From Pyronema omphalodes (Eukaryota; Ascomycota; Pezizomycetes; Pezizales; Pyronemataceae): a DNA stretch of 64,000 nucleotides. The notes beneath the pieces are model-generated. The model saw nothing but the letters and a program-made list of their open reading frames with translations, was not told the DNA's origin and ran no database searches. Shown piece after piece: positions 59,755 through 64,000 of this stretch. Where the stretch lies: positions 186,001 to 250,000 of the forward strand of contig JAJJXM010000072.1 in NCBI GenBank assembly GCA_024516155.1, in the 5' to 3' direction. Every line of letters begins with the position of its first letter. Within the stretch, counting starts at the first letter, position 1. The translations under genes were made by a program, and so were the position numbers.

Positions 59755-60873
59755 ATGGACCAAAACAACAAGGTCGTCGTGGCCCTGTACCTCAACGAAG
59801 CCGAAAGGTTAGAGGTCGAACAGGACCCTACGAAGATCAAATTGGTCCGTAACGCCGTAAAAGAATACGAACGAGACTGTCAACTTAGGGACGACCTCCG
59901 AGCCGAACTCACAGAAGCTCGAAAGGACAACTCCCTCTACACTCAACGAATTACCGATTTGGAAAGGGATCTCGAAAGCGCCAACGCCTCCGTTCGACTC
60001 CTACAAGCCCTTACGAAGAACGGTCCCCTTCCGAATACCCGTCCCATCGAATTACCTCACCCACCTGAGTTCTCTGGTGAACGCAAGGAACTCTTGAACT
60101 TCATCTCGAAGGTCAGATCCAAGCTCGCCGGAGACTCCTCCCGTTTTACCGACGATCAACATAAGCTACGTTATACTTATGGATATCTCAAAGGCGACGC
60201 TCAGAATCAAATTCAACCCTACGTCCTTACAGATAAGATTAAGCTTAAGGACGTTGAGGCTCTCATTACAATTCTGGAAGCTGCCTTCGGAGATCCTGAT
60301 CAAGTTGGTACTGCATCTGCGGAATTGGATAAACTTCAACAGGGCAACCGTGAGTTTAGCCAATACTACGCAGAATTCCAACGATTAATGGCTATCTTGA
60401 ATTACGACGAAAACGCAAAGAAGGCTGCTCTGAAGCGTGGACTCTCTCGAGACCTTCAGACCAGTCTTGTTTACCAAGCCGAAGAACCTCAGAACTTCAC
60501 CAAATTTGTGGATCTTTTTATGAAGCTAGATTACAGAATTCGAGCTCATTCAAACACCACAAAGCGGCACGTTTCTTCGGTCCCCAGTCGTTTCAGCTCC
60601 ACGCCGTCTCGCCCGACGTCCCACCCAACGAATACCAATAGTGGTAATTACGGATCGGCCCCCATGGACCTATCAGCTTCCCAAAAGGCTCAGAACCAAC
60701 GCCGTCGTGATGAACGAATGGCTAAGGGACTTTGTCTTTATTGTGGATCAGCCGATCATTTCAAGAACGAATGTTCTACGTTGGCAGCAAACAACTCCCG
60801 CAAGATTCGCCTAGCCGCCGCCGAGGTTTTGGATATCCCAACAAACCCCGACGTCGACCAGGGAAAAGAGTAG
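59755..60873 (+). CDS. gag: Gag (D2)
   Basis: 372 aa, same layout as D1 Gag: N-terminal heptad-like region, Gag core, Ser/Pro linker, zinc knuckle CLYCGSADHFKNEC, end DQGKE. Substitutions against D1 include Ala to Thr, Phe to Val, Asp to Asn and Cys to Phe near LFMKLD. GGGAAAA at 60861-60867. Confidence 0.9.
   Translation: MDQNNKVVVALYLNEAERLEVEQDPTKIKLVRNAVKEYERDCQLRDDLRAELTEARKDNSLYTQRITDLERDLESANASVRLLQALTKNGPLPNTRPIELPHPPEFSGERKELLNFISKVRSKLAGDSSRFTDDQHKLRYTYGYLKGDAQNQIQPYVLTDKIKLKDVEALITILEAAFGDPDQVGTASAELDKLQQGNREFSQYYAEFQRLMAILNYDENAKKAALKRGLSRDLQTSLVYQAEEPQNFTKFVDLFMKLDYRIRAHSNTTKRHVSSVPSRFSSTPSRPTSHPTNTNSGNYGSAPMDLSASQKAQNQRRRDERMAKGLCLYCGSADHFKNECSTLAANNSRKIRLAAAEVLDIPTNPDVDQGKE
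60861..60867 (+). promoter_or_regulatory. Predicted -1 frameshift heptamer GGGAAAA (D2 gag-pol)
   Basis: Same phase and context as D1, B and A. The -1 frame from 60867 shows no stop to the window end. Confidence 0.7.
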
Positions 60874-63800
60874 TCCATCAACAGCCTGTTGGCTCTGTTG
60901 TTGGACCAGCCCCTGCCTCGTCTTTCGTTTCATCTCAGGAAATCGTTTATGTATCCGCTAGTTCTTTGTCAAGTAAACAAGAAAACGAATTGGATGGGAA
61001 TCATTTGGTCGTGCCATGTACACTAACTGAACACAATACCAAGATCGATACTCATGCTCTCGTAGACTGCGGATGCACAGGAATTTCCTTCATGAACGAA
61101 GACTTCGCACGCCAACACAACTTCCCCCGTTATCAATTGAAAAACCCCAAAATGGTCGAAGTAATTGATGGACGACCTATTTCATCAGGAGACATCACCG
61201 AATACGTTGAAGTCGAATGTACAATAGGAGACCATCATGAATTACTAACTGCCTACGTTACGCGGCTTGGTCATTATCCCCTCGTTTTAGGAATCCCATG
61301 GCTTCGCAAACACGATGTTACAATAAACTTCGCCGATAACGATATCAAATTCTCATCACCGAACTGCCTCCCCCACCGAACCACGTTAACACCCACCCCT
61401 GTTAAGGGTATTGCTCCGAAACAACAGAATAAGATCTGTGCCATTTCAGCTACGACGTTTCGACGAATTGTAAACAATGCCAACAACCGTTACGGAAAAG
61501 TCGAACAATTCTCCTTATCTTTGAATGAAATCACCACAGCTCTTCAACCAGAGAAAGAGGAACCGGATCTTAAGACTATTGTACCACCCGAATATCACCA
61601 GTACTTGGGAATCTTCGAAAAAGTCAACGCCGATAAGTTACCGCCCCATCGACCGTCGGATCACAAGATATCACTCGTCGAGGGTTTTCAGCCTCCCTTC
61701 GGTCCTCTTTACTCCCTATCACGTCCAGAGTTGGAGGAATTGAAACGTTGGTTAGATGAGAACCTTACCAAAGGTTTCATCCGTGCTTCCTCGTCCCCAG
61801 CGGCCGCTCCCATTCTTTTCGTAAAGAAAGGCGATGGTTCATTACGTTTGGTGGTCGATTATCGTGGAATCAACGCCGGAACGATCAAGAATCGCTACCC
61901 TCTTCCCCTGATGCAGGATACCTTAATGAACCTTTCAAGAGCTAAGTGGTTCACTAAGCCCGACATTAGGGGGGCGTATAACTTAATACGTATGGCAAAT
62001 GGGGAAGAATGGAAAACCGCTTTTCGTACCCGGTACAGATTATTCGAATCATTGGTTATGCCCTTCGGACTTACCAATGCCCCTGCTACGTTTCAGAACT
62101 TCATTAACGACGTATTGGCACCTTACCTTGATCGATTCTGTACTGCCTATTTGGATGACACCCGGATCTATTCGGATAATCTCGAAGAACATAAACAACA
62201 TGTTAAATTGATTCTCGAAGCATTCGAAAAAGCAGGGTTACATCTCAAACCAGAGAAATGCGAGTTCCACCAGAAGGAAGTAAAGTACTTAGGACTCATC
62301 ATTAGTACAGAAGGTATAAAGATGGACCCTGAGAAGATTACTGCAGTTCGAGATTGGGAATCTCCCCGGAACCTCAAAGATGTTAGAGCGTTTTTGGGAT
62401 TTGCAAACTTCTATCGACGTTTCGTTAAGAACTATTCAAAAATAGTCCAACCTCTCACGTTACTCACACGTAAAGGAGTTCCTTTCGTCTGGTCAGAATC
62501 CCAACAACAGGCCTTTCAGGAATTGAAATCAACATTTACATCCGCCTCCGTTTTGGCTCGTTTCGACCCAGACCGGGATGTTATTGTCGAAACCGATGCT
62601 TCTGATTATGTCTCCGCCGGAGTTCTTTCTCAATATGATGATGAAGGAATCTTACATCCTATTGCTTACTTCTCGAAGAAACATTCCCCCGCCGAATGTA
62701 ATTATGAGATATACGATAAAGAACTCATGGCTATCGTCCGGGCCTTCGAAGAATGGCGTCCCGAATTGCAATCTGTTATTAACCCCATTGGAGTACTGTC
62801 AGATCATAAGAATCTGGAATATTTCACTTCGACAAAGCTCTTGAACCGCCGTCAAGCCTGTTGGTCCCAGTTCTTGTCTCAGTTTAATTTTAAGATTGTT
62901 TACCGCCCCGGTACCGCAGGCGGTAAACCAGACGCACTGACTCGTCGATCCGGAGATCTGCCTAAAGAGGGGGATGAACGCTCCCTAGAGAACCACACAA
63001 CGATCATTAAGCCAGAGAATATCCTTCACGCTGCGGCTGTTACCCCCAGTAATCAACAAACAATAACGAATTCGCAACGAACCGTAATACCGGACCCACA
63101 ACAAACAAACCCCACCTTATCCCAGCTCTTCACGGAAGCCTACGAGAAAGACCCATTCCCCATTAAGGTTATTGAAATGCTAAACAATAACACTCGTTAT
63201 TGTAAAGACATTACATTAGCTGAATGTACAGTAAACAATAACCGTTTATTCTACCGGGGATGTTTATGGGTCCCGAATTACGAACCCCTACGATTACACC
63301 TAATGCAACAACACCACGACTCTCCTACGGCTGGACACCCAGGTAGATCTAAAACATTAGAATACCTCTCAAGAACCTATACGTGGCCCCAGATGAGGAC
63401 AGACGTGGAAAGATATATTCGAAATTGTCATACCTGCCAACGTTCGAAACCTACCAGACATGCCCCGTTTGGTATCCTACGTCCACTACCTATTCCAGAA
63501 AGACCCTGGCAGGACATATCAATGGACTTCGTAACAGGATTACCGTGGTCCAATGGGTGTGATGCAATTTGGGTAGTTGTGGATAGATTAACCAAAGAAC
63601 GACATTTGATTGCCTGTCGAACAGACATCGACGCAAAGGAATTATCGTCTTTGTTTATTACCCACATCTTTCGATTGCATGGACTCCCTCTGACCATTAT
63701 CTCTGATCGAGGACCCCAATTCGCTGCTTTGTTTTGGAAGAATCTCTGTCGACGTTTGGGAATCGAGCCTCGATTATCTACAGCATTCCATCCCCAAACG

Positions 63801-64000
63801 GACGGCCAAACAGAACGAATGAACGCCATTATGGAACAATACCTCCGAGCTCACGTCAACTATCTTCAAGACGATTGGGCTGACTGGTTACCATTAGCGG
63901 AATTCGCTGCGAATAACCAAGCATCCAAGACAACGGGAACTTCCCCGTTCTTTGCCAATAAAGGATTCGACCCCCGTTGTCAATTCGATTTACTTCCAGC
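60867..64000 (+). CDS. pol: Pol polyprotein (D2), open to the window edge
   Basis: About 1044 codons in the -1 frame, with no stop seen by comparison with D1. Protease DCGCTGISF near 61066 and an intact Ser codon where D1 has TAA. RT with FVKKGDGSLRL near 61820 and YLDDTRIYS near 62150, then RNase H, zinc domain (CHTCQRS near 63430) and integrase core (SMDFVTGLP near 63520, ISDRGPQF, TDGQTERMNAI near 63800). The GPY/F region and chromodomain would follow outside the window. Copy-specific changes: Gly to Arg after RTRY near 62038, and Glu to Lys in QASETTG near 63927. Confidence 0.85.

Larger units (their letters stand above)
51165..64000 (+). mobile_element. Gypsy element D2 (plus strand), split by D1, runs off the window
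   Basis: 5' LTR left part 51165-51856, interrupted by D1 (51857-59229), LTR right part 59230-59514, then PBS, upstream ORF, gag and pol to the window end. The left target site is B4 RT. A 166-bp piece of the LTR is missing between the two parts, judged against the intact D1 LTR. Confidence 0.85.
53601..64000. repeat. 4.77-kb inverted repeat formed by D1 and D2
   Basis: Bases 59230-64000 are the inverse of 58371-53601 with no length change (coordinates sum to 117601 throughout) and only scattered substitutions. The 858-bp spacer is the outer D1 5' LTR. The repeat continues past the window edge. Confidence 0.9.

Noticed and set aside
1..64000. tRNA, rRNA or host protein-coding genes
   Set aside because: No cloverleaf, rRNA core motif or non-transposon domain was recognised on either strand; all long frames belong to retroelements.

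Overview
This window is a block of nested, mostly young LTR retrotransposons from a eukaryotic genome, almost certainly a filamentous fungus. The reasons are chromodomain-bearing Ty3/Gypsy elements, fungal-style Ty1/Copia elements, a probable Tad-like LINE ORF1 remnant, and TTAGGG-type telomere-like motifs inside one LTR. Ascomycota versus Basidiomycota cannot be settled from the sequence. I found no host gene, tRNA, rRNA or CRISPR array. Every stretch except about 23810-24250 can be tied to a transposable element.

Four families are named here for convenience. A is a Gypsy chromovirus with LTRs of about 800 bp and a third ORF after pol. B is a Gypsy chromovirus with LTRs of 518-535 bp. D is a Gypsy chromovirus with LTRs of about 1143 bp that are rich in TTAGGG-like, GATA and CACGTG motifs. 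C is a Copia element with 159-bp LTRs and a half-tRNA primer site; H is a related Copia host of C.

Layout from left to right. 1-1473 is the 5' end of a minus-strand A copy (A0) inserted in a B-type LTR (1474-1608), itself inside Copia copy C0 (1609-3134). A Copia integrase scrap H0 (3135-3263) follows, then Copia C1 (3264-5200 and 19298 to about 20340). C1 is split by A1 (minus, 5201-19297), and A1's 5' LTR is split by the complete element B1 (minus, 12164-18577). A LINE ORF1 remnant (20355-21249) is cut by truncated B5 (plus, 21250-23809). Decayed Copia C2 (to 29374) carries a solo B-type LTR (26250-26784) and is followed by scrap H2. A2 (minus, 29422-48338) is interrupted by B2 (plus, 33505-46329), whose gag is interrupted by the complete element B3 (plus, 35257-41670). 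A2 is cut on its right by B4 (minus, 48339-51164), which is cut by D2 (plus, from 51165 to beyond the window). D2's 5' LTR is split by D1 (minus, 51857-59229). D1 and D2 form a 4.77-kb inverted repeat.

The Gypsy families share an expression logic. Gag ends just after a GGGAAAA heptamer in the XXXYYYZ phase, so Pol is probably made by -1 frameshifting. In all three families a site next to the 5' LTR (PBS) is complementary to an LTR segment 38-51 nt downstream of a TATA-like box, as expected for Tf1-type self-priming; the sequence differs in each family but the pairing is kept. B and D carry a small ORF directly upstream of gag. A carries a 3' ORF with a Cys/His-rich N-terminus and a C-terminal membrane segment encoded inside the U3 of the LTR. 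B1 and B3 are the best candidates for intact, recently active copies.
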